Of a stretch of 64,000 nucleotides of DNA, positions 37,722-51,912 are shown one piece after another. Under the pieces are notes generated by a model. It did no database searches, was not told the origin of the DNA, and worked only from the letters and a program-made list of their open reading frames with translations. Made by a program: the position numbers and the translations under genes. Within the stretch, counting starts at the first letter, position 1, and each line of letters begins with the position of its first letter. The DNA is taken from positions 42,956,275 to 43,020,274 of the forward strand of contig OW799233.1 of the NCBI GenBank assembly GCA_941918925.1, read 5' to 3'. The stretch is from Phyto melanocephala (taxonomy: Eukaryota > Arthropoda > Insecta > Diptera > Rhinophoridae).

Positions 37722-39038
37722 CAGGGTTGCCCATATTCGACGGACCCATCTGGCAACGCCATAACTTTTGACAGAGATGTCAGATCGCTTAATGACATAC
37801 CGCGTTTGAAGCGTCAGTCCAAGCAGATTTTTACCATGCAACAATACACGAGACGCGAGCGCTCTGAAATAGTTGAAATTTACATTCAACAGAACAAGTC
37901 AATTGTGAAAACTCAACGTGCTTTTAAAATATTAAAAAATGTGAGAAGTGCGCCTTCTAAGAACACCATTAAGCGTTTATACGAAAAATTTTCGACTGGT
38001 GAGGCTCTTTCTAATCCGAAGAGGCCAAATAAAAGTCGACCAAGGCGATCGGCCGAGAATATCGCTGCCGTACGAGCCAGTGTTGAGAGGTCCCCAAGAA
38101 CATCCCAAAAACGCCGTTCTCAGCAGTTGGGCATGGCTCGGTCCACTTTACAACGGATTATTCGCGTTGATTTGCATTTGTTCCCGTACAAAATTCAATT
38201 GACGCAAAGATTGTTGCCTGTGGACAAGCCTCGTCGATTGGAATGGGCCCAAAGAGTCATCGAAATGGCCGAAGATGACGAGCAATTTTGGAACAAAATT
38301 ATCATGTCCGATGAAGCCCATTTCACATTGAATGGGACCGTAAATAAGCAAAATTGCCGTATTTACGCCACTGAAAATCCTCAGGAGATTCAAGAAGTGC
38401 CTCTTCATGACGAAAAAGTCACAGTTTGGTGCGGCGTTAGTGCGAAAACGGTCATTGGGCCGTTTTTCTTCCAAAATGAAAATGGCCATGCTGTTACCAT
38501 CAACCAGGAGCGTTATCGCGACATGATGACCAATTTTGTGATGCCAATTATTCGTCGAAAGTGTATGAGGCAGTTCTGGTTTCAACAAGACGGCGCTCCA
38601 CCGCACACAAGTCGCATAACAATCGATTTTCTGAAGAATTTGTTTCCGGGCCGTTTGATGTCGAAAAGTGGTGATTTGGACTGGCCACCGCGTTCGCCCG
38701 ATTTGACGCCGCCTGACTTCTTCTTGTGGGGATATTTGAAGTCAAAGGTTTACGTTAACAAGCCAAGGACCTTAGAAGAGCTCAAGGACAACATTCGTGA
38801 ACAAATAGCCGCTATTCCGGCCGAAATGTTGGCGAAAACGATGGAAAATGCTGCAAAAAGGGCACAATACGCCATCAACGCCAGAGGCGGCCATTTGAGA
38901 GATATCATATTCAAAAATTGATGTAAACAAATCTACTTGGAAAAAATTAAATGATTAAGATTGCCAACCGCCAAATTTTTATTTTTTTCTTTGATTTTTT
39001 TAAAAAAAACATGGGTCCGTCGAATATGGGCAACCCTG
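37722..39038 (+). mobile_element. Intact DD41D mariner element
   Basis: The termini are CAGGGTTGCCCATATTCGAC... at 37722 and its exact complement ending at 39038. The perfect 28-bp TIR is flanked by TA on both sides (37720-37721, 39039-39040). It contains one uninterrupted transposase gene. A length of 1.3 kb and a perfect TIR pair are as expected for a full-length, young mariner. The surrounding relics of related elements are all broken. Confidence 0.92.
37836..38921 (+). CDS. Mariner DD41D transposase, intact
   Basis: This transposase cuts and reinserts the element at TA sites. The 361-aa frame starts at MQQYTRRERSEI. The longer frame from 37713 begins inside the TIR, so the later Met was chosen. 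Residues 1-110 hold the two helix-turn-helix DNA-binding units. The catalytic triad is D159 (MSDEAHFTLNG), D252 (WFQQDGAPPHT) and D294 (SPDLTPPDFFLWG). Exactly 41 residues lie between the second and third Asp. The D34D mariners have the same motif with 34; DD41D is the basal 'rosa'-type branch known from tephritid flies. The C-terminus (ARGGHLRDIIFKN) is complete. There is no stop, frameshift or missing catalytic residue, so activity is plausible but not shown. Codon use is more GC-rich than the flanks. Confidence 0.93.
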   Translation: MQQYTRRERSEIVEIYIQQNKSIVKTQRAFKILKNVRSAPSKNTIKRLYEKFSTGEALSNPKRPNKSRPRRSAENIAAVRASVERSPRTSQKRRSQQLGMARSTLQRIIRVDLHLFPYKIQLTQRLLPVDKPRRLEWAQRVIEMAEDDEQFWNKIIMSDEAHFTLNGTVNKQNCRIYATENPQEIQEVPLHDEKVTVWCGVSAKTVIGPFFFQNENGHAVTINQERYRDMMTNFVMPIIRRKCMRQFWFQQDGAPPHTSRITIDFLKNLFPGRLMSKSGDLDWPPRSPDLTPPDFFLWGYLKSKVYVNKPRTLEELKDNIREQIAAIPAEMLAKTMENAAKRAQYAINARGGHLRDIIFKN

Positions 39039-39048
39039 TATGTACATA

Positions 39049-39846
39049 CAGTAGACTCGCGGTAACAAAAACACTGCCTACGTGAACACCGGATAAGATG
39101 AACATAATTTTTTTGCACTGGCTCTGTAGCGTGAACACAGTGAGAAAGCCTTATAACGTGAACAAATTTGTCGGTTATCTAAATAGTTTTCATAAAAAGG
39201 GGTATCCCCGTAAATGATTGCACAGGTTTAGTTTAGTGCGCACTGCTGATTTAGCATGATCTAATCTAAAGTTTTTCGTGGAAATTGTCACAAAAACTAC
39301 CAAAATTCTAAAGGTAAACTTCTTGTGATTGGAAAAACAAAAAATCCTCGCTCTTTTAGAAATTTTTAATCTCCTGTGGACTAAAATTGCTCCAAATCGT
39401 TATGGATGACAGCTGCCATTTTTTAAATTGGTTTAACTATTAATAAACGCTATTGGCTATTTAAATTCAACTTGGTAACGTCTTGAAAAGAAAACAATAG
39501 CAAAATGTTGGCTGAACATTTTTAGTTCTTTAGGAGATAAAGAAGACTGTAAAGAGGATATCCCGTTGGCTATTTTGAGAGAAAGAATTTGTTAAGCAAT
39601 TAAAATTTAAAAGATAATCCAAAAAAAGGTAACACATTTTTTTAATTAATTTTAACGTACTTATTTTTTCTTAACAAAACATATGTACATAACAATCCGA
39701 AATACCAAAAAATATATGAATTTGAGTTAAATCACATGTCTAATTTATTTGGGAGTTTAAAAGAGTTACACCTTCGTCAACATGAACAACTTCGCAAACG
39801 TGAACACGCTCGGTTTTTAATGGTTCACATTATCGCGAGTCTACTG
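39049..39846. mobile_element. Pogo/Tigger-like MITE
   Basis: The termini are CAGTAGACTCGCGGTAAC and the complement of CAGTAGACTCGCGATAAT, with TA at both flanks (39047-39048, 39847-39848). CAGTxGACTCxCG with TA duplication is the pogo/Tigger pattern of Tc1/mariner elements. Near both ends are repeated 'cgtgaacac' motifs, possible subterminal transposase sites. No transposase frame is present. It starts only 10 bp beyond the intact mariner. Confidence 0.8.
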
Positions 39847-40172
39847 TATGTACATAAAAAAAAACAATAACAAAAATAATGCGTAAAATACAAAGCGCTG
39901 AAAAGATCTAATACTTAGTTCGTAATACATTTTTAAGAAAAAACAAATGTAGAAAAAGATCAACCATTTTTGACACTTGATTTACTAAAAAAAAAAACCT
40001 GAAACAATAAAACCACATTGTGTAGGTGTTAACTAAATATTTATTAACATATTAAAAACAATTAACATGTAAATTATGAACAACAATCTAACAAAAGGCA
40101 AAAAAAAACGTCAATTGTATAAAAGCAACATGTCAATACATGTGATGTGATAACAAAATATTGGCAACTTAA
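39847..40172. other. AT-rich DNA with no recognised feature
   Basis: Nothing is recognisable apart from a TGTACATA flank shared by both sides of the pogo-like MITE. Confidence 0.5.
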
Positions 40173-41162
40173 ACAAATAAGACTGCTATATTCGGCCGTG
40201 CCGAATATGATAATACCCTTCACCATCATGTACATATGTAGGTATAATTCCACATCGTAGCTTAACTTATGTTTTATGTTATACGCCATTCTTCCTTATT
40301 ATTTCCGACGCCATCATAGATTTTGAATTTTTATGTAGTCAACTGTATTCTACTAGTCAAACCCTTTCATTTGATATCCATATTGATGGGGTTATAAAAA
40401 ATTTATTCCACCATTTTGTTTTAGACGCCATCTTGGATTTTACATTTTTTAATAATTAACTGTATTATACTGGTCAAGCCCTTTCATTGGATACCAAAAT
40501 TGATGGGGTTCAAGAAGTTGCATTTTAAAATACCAGATTTGACCCATATATAAATTTATTGTCCGCCATTTTGTAGTGGCGGTCAACATAAATTTTAATT
40601 TGTTTATAATGCTTATATTGCGCTAGTCAAGTCCTTTCAGACGATAACAATATTAACTTTCTCGGTTATCTCGGTTATATTACGTTTGTAGATTTTTGAA
40701 ATATTTATATAAAAAAAATGTTTGCCTATAGCTTTATCGATTAGAGCCCGATTAATCCAAAATTTTTCACGAATATCTCTAGAGGCATATTATATCTACA
40801 AATAGTAGCAAAGGCACCTATAAATTATTATGTGGCTGAAAATTTTTAATTTTGGTAGTGAAAATATAGAAAAAAACAGAGGCAATACGACTGTTATGGG
40901 GCGATTATGCTGAATTTCAATAGCGATTAATTTCCAGATATTTCCAAGAGATTGATACCATACACAGACCTAAGGAACATATGGTTGCTTCTAAAAGTTG
41001 ATTTCAACCAACACACGGACAGACGGACATAGCTAAATCGACTATTCTAGTCATAAGCTTTCAGAGGAGATATACTTTATTGGGTGGGAAATAAATGCAA
41101 AAATTACAAACGGAATGACAAACTTATATAAAGCATTGGCATCAAAAGTGAAGGGTATAAAA
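40173..41162 (-). mobile_element. HINE/INE-1-like element, copy V
   Basis: The left end carries the TTCGGC-cgt-GCCGAA hairpin (3' end on the minus strand) and the right end reads GAAGGGTATAAAAT (5' ATACCC end). The interior repeats a 'gccat.atagattttgaattt' and 'ctagtcaa.ccctttcatt' block about three times. Near the right end it has the 'cacacggacagacggac' and 'ataagctttcag' blocks. Confidence 0.75.
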
Positions 41163-41224
41163 TAGGCGATCCTAACATTCGGCAAAAATTAAAAGACAAA
41201 AATTTTGAAATTTTCTTTTAATGT

Positions 41225-42590
41225 AAAACACAAGAGAACGCTTCATTAAGAACAATAAAAATCGCAACGTTACAGCCAATGCAGTAAGGTACCACCTAGG
41301 GTGATCGATTATTCAACTTTTTTAAGAAACCGGGTTTCAAATAGTTTGAAATTTAAAATTTGAAAAAACCGGTTGCTATTTTTAAAATTGAGAAAAACCC
41401 GGTTAACCGGTTCGAATATAAAAAATATAATATTTAAAGAAAAAATTAAAAAATATTGTAAAAAAAGATTATAATTAAATTTATATATAAATATGAAATT
41501 TTTACAGTTTATATACGTTTGGCTGCACAATTACGCAATAACTGACATGAATGCAGACTAATTTGGTTTTAATTAGTTGAATTCAAGGACAAAATATACT
41601 CTTTACAAGTCAAATAAATAAATAGAATTAATTAATACATAATAATTAATAATAATAGATCTTTTAAACTAATACGTACAATCGTATTTTGTTTAAAATG
41701 ATTTCTGTAAATTGAAATACATTTTAAAGGCTAGGGAGAAAATCTTTAAATTTTCATTTTAAAAATTCTTTCTTATACCCAAGACAGACATACAAATATA
41801 GGCATAAACTAGTTTGTTCGATTATTCAATTGAAATTAAAGTTGACAGACACTCAATGCCATTATTTAAAATTAGGATCTGGTAGTAAAGATTATGGTTT
41901 TTTCTTTATTGTAACCACACTTTTTACCTAAAAGTGATCGAACAGCTAAGTTTATGCTTCAATTACCTATAACTTTTAACGTTAGGTTTATATCCTATAA
42001 AAAAATATTCAAGCTCAATTATTTTTCTTATTTTACATTTGTTTTTTAAACAACAAATAAATTTCTTACAATATTATGGAAGAATATTTAATAGTTTTTA
42101 TTTTCTAATTTTGGAAACTCTTCGCGTACTAAATATACTATGGTACGATTGGTTATAAAGATATATGAAAATAAACTTAAAAAAATGAAAAAACCGGCTT
42201 TTTCGGATAAAAAAACCGGTGTATTCGATATTCGAAAAATCAACATTTAGAAAAAACCGCCAGCTAAAAGAGGAAAAAAACCGAGTTTTACACCGGTTGT
42301 AAAACCGAGTCGATCACCCTAGTACTACCTTTTTTACTAAAAAGAAAAATTTGTACTTGATTGAAATGTGGTTTCAACAAGACAGTGCTTCATGGCAAAC
42401 GGCAAGCTATACCACCATGAACTCTTTAGAAGAGAGTTTTGTTAGCAATTAAACTCACGTTTTGAAAAAGTCTATTGGCCGCCCAGATCATACAATTTGA
42501 CCCGAAATTAAATGGTCTATGACTGTATTACATAGAACCATGTTGTAACTACTACATGGACGACGTCGCCCAATATTTTTTGAAGGAAAT
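41225..42590 (+). pseudogene. Mariner (DD41D-like) relic interrupted by a hAT-like MITE
   Basis: Before the MITE, 'NRNVTANAVRYH' (41255-41296) corresponds to the ...VTVNxxRYR segment of these transposases. After it, 'TTFFTKKKNLYLIEMWFQQD' (42327-42386) continues the same protein through the second catalytic Asp. A frameshifted 'VYWPPRSYNLT' then stands for the WPPRSCDLTP region. Stops and shifts make it dead. It supports reading 41297-42321 as an insertion into pre-existing mariner DNA. Confidence 0.7.
41297..42321. mobile_element. hAT-like MITE (1.0 kb)
   Basis: The ends are TAGGGTGATCGATT and the complement of TAGGGTGATCGACT. The 8-bp flanks are gtaccacc (41289-41296) and gtactacc (42322-42329), matching at 7 of 8. 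TAGGG-type TIR starts and 8-bp duplications are hAT hallmarks. Subterminal 'aaccggt'/'aaaaaaccg' motifs are repeated near both ends. There is no transposase frame. Confidence 0.8.
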
Positions 42591-43270
42591 CATTTAACTG
42601 TTTCCACTTCTTTTTAAACATTTTTTTTTGTCACAAGGCGAAAGTTACATTTTTGTTTTATAAATGTCTGCGCTTGCACTAGGAGCTTTTTAGAATTATG
42701 TTGATAAGAACGTTAATTTTAATTTAAAGAGTGTAAAATTTTGCTGGAACTCGTATACTGATACGGTGCATCACAAGCAATCCAAAAAGGCGTTTTTGAT
42801 TGTTTGTAACTTAGGGCTTTTTTGAAACATGTAAAGATATGTAAGTAGAAACATATTTTTTAACAAATTTTTTAACAACATAGAAAATTTTTAAAAAATA
42901 AATTTCTTTTTCATACATAGGAATTTTAATTAATGTTTAACTTCACATACAACTTTTTGAATAAGAAAAAACACACGAAAAAAACATTTTTTGAGGGCAT
43001 AATTATGCACACACATACATACATATGTACATTTATTTTTTTATGTAAATAAATAAATAAATATAAACATCAGAAATGAAAATAGAAACAAAATAAATAA
43101 ATTTAAACTATTTATAGACATCACTGAACAGATGTCATTATCAGTGGAGTGTTTATTCGACAAAAGAAATAGTAGCAACACAAATGATATTCATGTAAAA
43201 TAAGAGATACAAAATATTTACTTATAGCCTCACATACATATGTATGTATGTATGTATGGATTTGTAAATA
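42591..43270. other. AT-rich DNA with no recognised gene
   Basis: It holds short ACAT/ATGT microsatellites (about 43011-43030, 43232-43256). No other feature is seen. Confidence 0.5.
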
Positions 43271-43789
43271 TTGGGTTATTCATCGTGAGGTTTGATTTTT
43301 AATGCGCATTTTTGACAGATCAGGGGCATGACTCATATCAAACTGCTTTGTCATTTTTGTTCAGTAACGGTTATACGTTACCCGGGCCGCATTTGTCAAA
43401 TTTTAATGCGTCCATAGAAATTGCAACGTGTAGACCGCAAATTGCCAAATGTAACAATTTATTGTGCAATCATTGCTTTGCTCATTGCTTGAGCAATTAT
43501 TGCCGCAATAAGCTGTCAAAACTGCTTAGTTTTCTTTGAATTTTTAGTTTTTCTTTGCAAAAACAAAGGAAAATTAAAATAATTTTACCTGATAATAATA
43601 ATTTAGAGTGAGATATTCCAAAAAAAAACCATAATAGTTTAAACAAAAATATTAAATTGTTTAAATAAATTACTTGTGTCGTGTTCTCTCCACCCAATCA
43701 AAATAGAAATACTTTAGCAATAAAGTACCGTTAATCCGCCGACGTTTTTGCTTATGCTTAGCAATGAAAATTGCTACATGGAGACCCAA

Positions 43790-44990
43790 CGTTAATAAGC
43801 AAAATTGCCGTATTTAGTCTGGTGGGCAACCCGAAGAATACCAAGAGCTGCCATTATATGCATTAAAAACAACGGTATGGTATGGTTATAGGCTGGTGAA
43901 ATCATGGTGACCCATATTGTTTCAAAAATGAGGCATACTTGACTATTACCGTCAATGGCAACCGTTATTGCACCATGTTAACAGACTATGAGCTTTCTGC
44001 AATTTAAGCGCATGATGATGATGAGCTCTGGGGGCTAATTACCGGAGTCGTGATCGAAATAATTTCGCATTGAATTTAATATAGATGGTACGAAATTTTC
44101 TGATGATTAAACTCGATATGAAACGAATCGATTTTTTATTTAAGTGTTGGAAAAAAAAAATTCCAAAAAAAAATATTCACCACTGAAAAGATTTAAGAAT
44201 GAATGTAAACAATCATATGTTTAGTTTGAAAGAAACCTTAAAAAGTGAGAGAAAAATTAAAAACAAAAATTTTGCAGTTAATTTGAAAAATATTTATTCT
44301 TCGTTTTCTGATTCAGAAGATGAATGTAATATAAATTTAATAAGAAAACGAATTCGCAACACCAGTGATCCATTAAGTTTGCCGAGCATTGAGTAATTTT
44401 CAGTTAGCTTGAGCTGTACTTAGTAAAATTCCTTTGACCAAGTCGCTATGTTCAGACATAAATTCTGCAAGAATGTGCTTTTGACTAAAGTTAATCTTTG
44501 TTGTATTTGACCTATTAATTAATAAGAATTAATATATAAGCAAAAATAATATATTTTATTCTTACATTTTCTTTTTTTTTTTTTGAAGAATTTTTTTAAA
44601 AACACAAAAAAAACTAGAAAATTCGAAACATGTTACTCGATAACGAATGACAAAATCTCAAAAGTAAAAAATTACGCAAGCTCGAATAAATTTCGCTCGT
44701 AATCGACTGCGGTAATTAGCCCCGAGCGCTACGAGCATGAAACAATTGACATGTTTAGAAATCATTTTGGTAAGCACTTAATTTCAAGTTTTGTACCATT
44801 GAACTTTTTTCTCTGGGGACATGTAAAGTTTAAGTTCTTCAGGAATAAACCAGCTACGATTAACGCTTTACAGGCCAACATTACTCGAGATTTTAGCGAG
44901 ATACCAGTCGCTATGCCCGAACAAATCGCCCAAATTTGGTCCTTCCGAATGGACTACCTCAGACCTCAGTTTTGGCCTACATTTTCATGA
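43790..44990 (+). pseudogene. Mariner (DD41D-like) transposase relic
   Basis: 'VNKQNCRI' then a stop and 'SGGQPEEYQELPLYALKTTV' (43793-43880) match the middle of the transposase. After the nested MITE, 'HETIDMFRNHFGKHLISSFV' and 'PLNFFLWGHVKFKFFRNKPA' (44738-44860) match the block around the third Asp, which is now Asn (PLN for PxD). The frame then stays open to a stop at 44988. Multiple stops precede the MITE. It has lost the second catalytic Asp region at the insertion point. Confidence 0.75.
44031..44723. mobile_element. TIR MITE nested in the mariner relic
   Basis: The ends are GGGGCTAATTACCGGAGTCG and the complement of GGGGCTAATTACCGCAGTCG. The 8-bp flanks gagctctg and gagcgcta match at 6 of 8, tentatively a decayed hAT-type duplication. 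A PIF/Harbinger assignment is possible if a 3-bp duplication is accepted instead. It contains a 65-aa ORF (44199-44396, acidic/basic, SSFSDSEDE) that resembles no transposase I recognise. Confidence 0.7.
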
Positions 44991-45114
44991 TATAATTTCC
45001 AAACAGTAAATACTACAAATTGTTCTTTAAACCAATAATAAAATTGTAAGTTTATTTTCATATTTATGTGTTTTATTTTACATTATTAATTAAACCTCAT
45101 AATGAATCATCCGA

Positions 45115-45512
45115 TACATAATACATAGATGCATTGCATATGTATTCATTATCGTCTATATGGTCAATATTATCATCATCTCATCAAAGTAGACAACAAA
45201 AACAACAAGAACAACAACCATATTTTTGTATTAAATGTAATGCATGTATTTGTATTAAAAGTTTCGTTTATAACAATCAGCAACTGCAGGAACAGCGCAA
45301 AAAATAAAAAAATAAAATTCAAAGAAAAATTGGTACGTTAAATTGGAAGCTGCTTTAGTAAATAATGATCTGTATGGAAAATTTTTGAATAGAAACGTGT
45401 CTTTAGTCCAAATTAAGAGAAATCATGAAGAATTTTTTTAAAAAACACTCTAACACAAAGATCAGAAAATATCTATTTATTCCAGCTGAAAGACCATGAA
45501 AACTAGAATCTA
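45115..45512. other. AT-rich DNA with no recognised feature
   Basis: A low-complexity AAC-rich stretch lies around 45190-45222. Nothing else is recognisable. Confidence 0.5.
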
Positions 45513-45891
45513 TCTATATATATTAAAGTGAAACTCACTGTGTGTGTGTGTTAGCTATAGACTCCGAAAACGTAAAGCCGATCGGACTCAAACTTTAACA
45601 AGTTGTTGTACACATTCCGGGAAATGTTTATGGGTGGTAAAAAGTGGGCAGTGCCACGCCCATAAAAAAAGGTATCATTTTTAGATACTTGCACTTGACC
45701 GATTTTTCTGAAGCTTTGCACACATATTGAGCTGTCATGACTTCTTAGTTTCGTGATTACAAAAGTGGGCAGTGCAACGCTCATGTCAAATAAGTTATAA
45801 TTTTTAGCTTCTTGCACTTAATATTCAATTAAAATTCAAAATGCATTTTTATTCATTAAGGGGCCTAGCAATGCGCGCCGGGCTTGGCTAG
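45513..45891 (+). mobile_element. Helitron (non-autonomous), copy E
   Basis: The 5' TCTATATATATTAAAGTG and 3' GCGCGCC...GGCTAG before T match copy D, with two to three internal units. The terminal block has two changes (GGCCTAGCAATGC for GGCGTAGCAACGC) that disrupt the small hairpin. Confidence 0.8.
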
Positions 45892-46102
45892 TATATATAA
45901 AAATGGTGTAAAAAATGTATAGTAATTCATAAAATAAGAACGGCTGGGCTGATTTATGTGAAATTTGTTGTCAGTTGTTCGTATTTTCGAGAAGGTTTTT
46001 ACAAAAAAATTTTTAGGAAAATTGAAAAAACCGAAAATCGAGTTTTTGTATGAAATTTTGTGTGAAATCATTCCTCAATGGCTTTTAAATTAAAAAAATA
46101 TA

Positions 46103-47160
46103 AGGTTAGGTTAGGTTAGGTTGAAAAGGAGGGGTATAAAAGCCCAAACCCATGACAGGTATACACCTATGCCCAGTTGGCATGTTGTGCGCTCCATGTG
46201 GAAAACGGAATTCCCAAACAAAGAACCATAAACATAATTTCCCATAAATAACGGACTAGTTCAAGAAACCAGTCCCCTCAATGTAACGCCTTATGGATCT
46301 CCAGTTCGAGTTCCCCAGGTATTCCAAGTTCGGCATAGTATCCACTGTAAAATTTTCGCGCATAATATGCCCAAACGCAGGACAATGACAGAGGTAGTGT
46401 ACCAGAGTCTCATCCTCTTCCTCGCAAGCTCTACATGTCGTCTCCTCAGATAATCTCATGCGAGCTAGATGAGTTCTCAACTCCGTATGACCTGTAATTA
46501 CACTGGTTAATTTCCTAAGTGTTGGTCTACTTAGTCTCAGAATCTCCTTTGACTTCCCAAGATTTGGGTCGCCGCAGAGTGTTCTTGTCACCTTACCGAC
46601 ATCAGTGCTTTGCCATTTTCTGACATGTTCTTCCATTGCCCAACGTTTAAGTTCATCCTTAAATCATTTAAGGGGTTTGGCGTTCTCCAAAGTTATAGTA
46701 CTCAGAAGAGCTCCCATTTTGGATAATTTGTCGGCTTTCTCGTTTCCGATCAGCCCGTGATGGCTTGGTATCCATATTATCTCCAGATGTTCACAATTTG
46801 CATATGAGTTTATCTCACTCTTGCATTGCAAAACGTTCCGGGATTCAACTTTCTCCTTTCTCAATGTCTTAATCACTTATTGGCTATCCGTAAAGATACG
46901 AATCGGAGTTTCGCTATTCGTTTCCTTTATCCATTTAATTCCTTCCGTAATCGCCATGATCTCAGCCTGAGAAATAGTGTTGTGATCTGGTAGACGGAAG
47001 TATTTGCTTCTATTTCGGCTTAAGCCCATTCCAGTTTGGTCACCAATCTTTGAACCGTCTGTGTAAAGATCGATTCCGTTAGTGTTTCCCATCCTAAAAA
47101 AAATATAAAGTTCTCATCCAAAATCCGATAGATGGCATTATACCTTGACTTAGACTTTGC
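46103..47160 (-). pseudogene. 5'-truncated non-LTR retrotransposon 3' end (RNase H + tail)
   Basis: One minus-strand frame (47092 to 46256) with two in-frame stops (TAA near 46878, TGA near 46661) carries an RNase H domain. LYTDGSK (first Asp), QAEIMAI (Glu), FTDSQ (Asp) and WIPSHHGLIGNEKAD (last Asp) are all present. The C-terminal tail has Cys/His pairs: C-R-A-C...H-Y-L-C-H-C-P. RNase H plus such a tail at the very end of ORF2 is typical of I/LOA-type LINEs. The 3' region ends in AACCTAACCTAACCTAACC (complement at 46105-46124). Reverse transcriptase and endonuclease are missing, so it is 5'-truncated and dead. Confidence 0.8.
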
Positions 47161-47172
47161 GCAATTTGACAG

Positions 47173-47815
47173 GTGTGGCCTCATCATCAGTCACTTCAGC
47201 CTGGTAAAAAAAATGTTCAAAATAACCCCTTAGTTGACCGACAAAAAGTGTTACTTCCACCACTGCACATAAAACTAGGGCTTATGAAGAATTTCGTAAA
47301 AGAAATGAACAAAAATGGAACTGCTTTTCAATACCTTCGCCAGAATTTCCAAGATTAAGTGAGGCTAAGATAAAAGAGGGTATATTCGTTGGTCCCCAAA
47401 TAAGAAATTTATTTAAAGATGAACGCTTCGACTCTATTTTAGATGGTAAAGAAAAAAAAAGTTTGGGAAAATTTTCGCCAAGTGACAAAAAACTTCTTGG
47501 GAAATAAGAGGACTGACAACTACGCTGAACTTATTGGAAATATATTATCATCTTACCAAGAACTGGGTTGTAACATGTCCCTGAAAATTCACTTTTTAAT
47601 TCTCATTTGGACTTTATTCCGGATAACTGTGGGGCTTTCAGCGATGAACACGGGAAGCGCTTCCATTAGGACATCGCAAACATGGCAAAACGATATCAGG
47701 GCAAGTGGAACGTTTCAATGTTAGCGGATTACTGCTGGACTATTTATCGAGATGCTCCAAAAGCACACTACAATAGGGCAGCGAAGAAACTTATTTTAAG
47801 AAATTGTAACTAATT
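47173..47815 (+). pseudogene. Frameshifted transposon-type ORF of unassigned family
   Basis: Read across frames, it gives 'LPPLHIKLGLMKNFVKEMNK', 'EAKIKEGIFVGPQIRNLFKD', 'TKNFLGNKRTDNYAELIGNI', 'GCNMSLKIHF', 'DNCGAFSDEHGKRFH' and 'KWNVSMLADYCWTIYRDAPK', ending near 47812 in 'NRAAKKLILRNCN' and a stop. I recognise this as a block that recurs in uncharacterised, multi-copy insect proteins of likely transposon origin. I cannot name its superfamily from sequence alone. At least two frameshifts (near 47350 and 47620) break it. Confidence 0.5.

Positions 47816-51912
<4,097 letters not shown>

Larger units (their letters stand above)
43271..45114 (+). mobile_element. Degenerate full-length mariner with a nested MITE
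   Basis: The left end TTGGGTTATTCATCGTGAGG and the complement of the right end (TCGGATGATTCATTATGAGG) are related TIRs. TA flanks both (43269-43270, 45115-45116). Inside is a broken transposase (43790-44990) and a nested TIR element (44031-44723). The TIR mismatches show that it is older than the intact mariner at 37722. Confidence 0.7.

Noticed and set aside
38148..38606. 152-aa minus-strand ORF
   Set aside because: It is antisense to the mariner transposase, whose own frame carries all catalytic motifs.
44199..44396. 65-aa ORF as a host gene
   Set aside because: It lies wholly inside a TIR-bounded MITE nested in a dead mariner.
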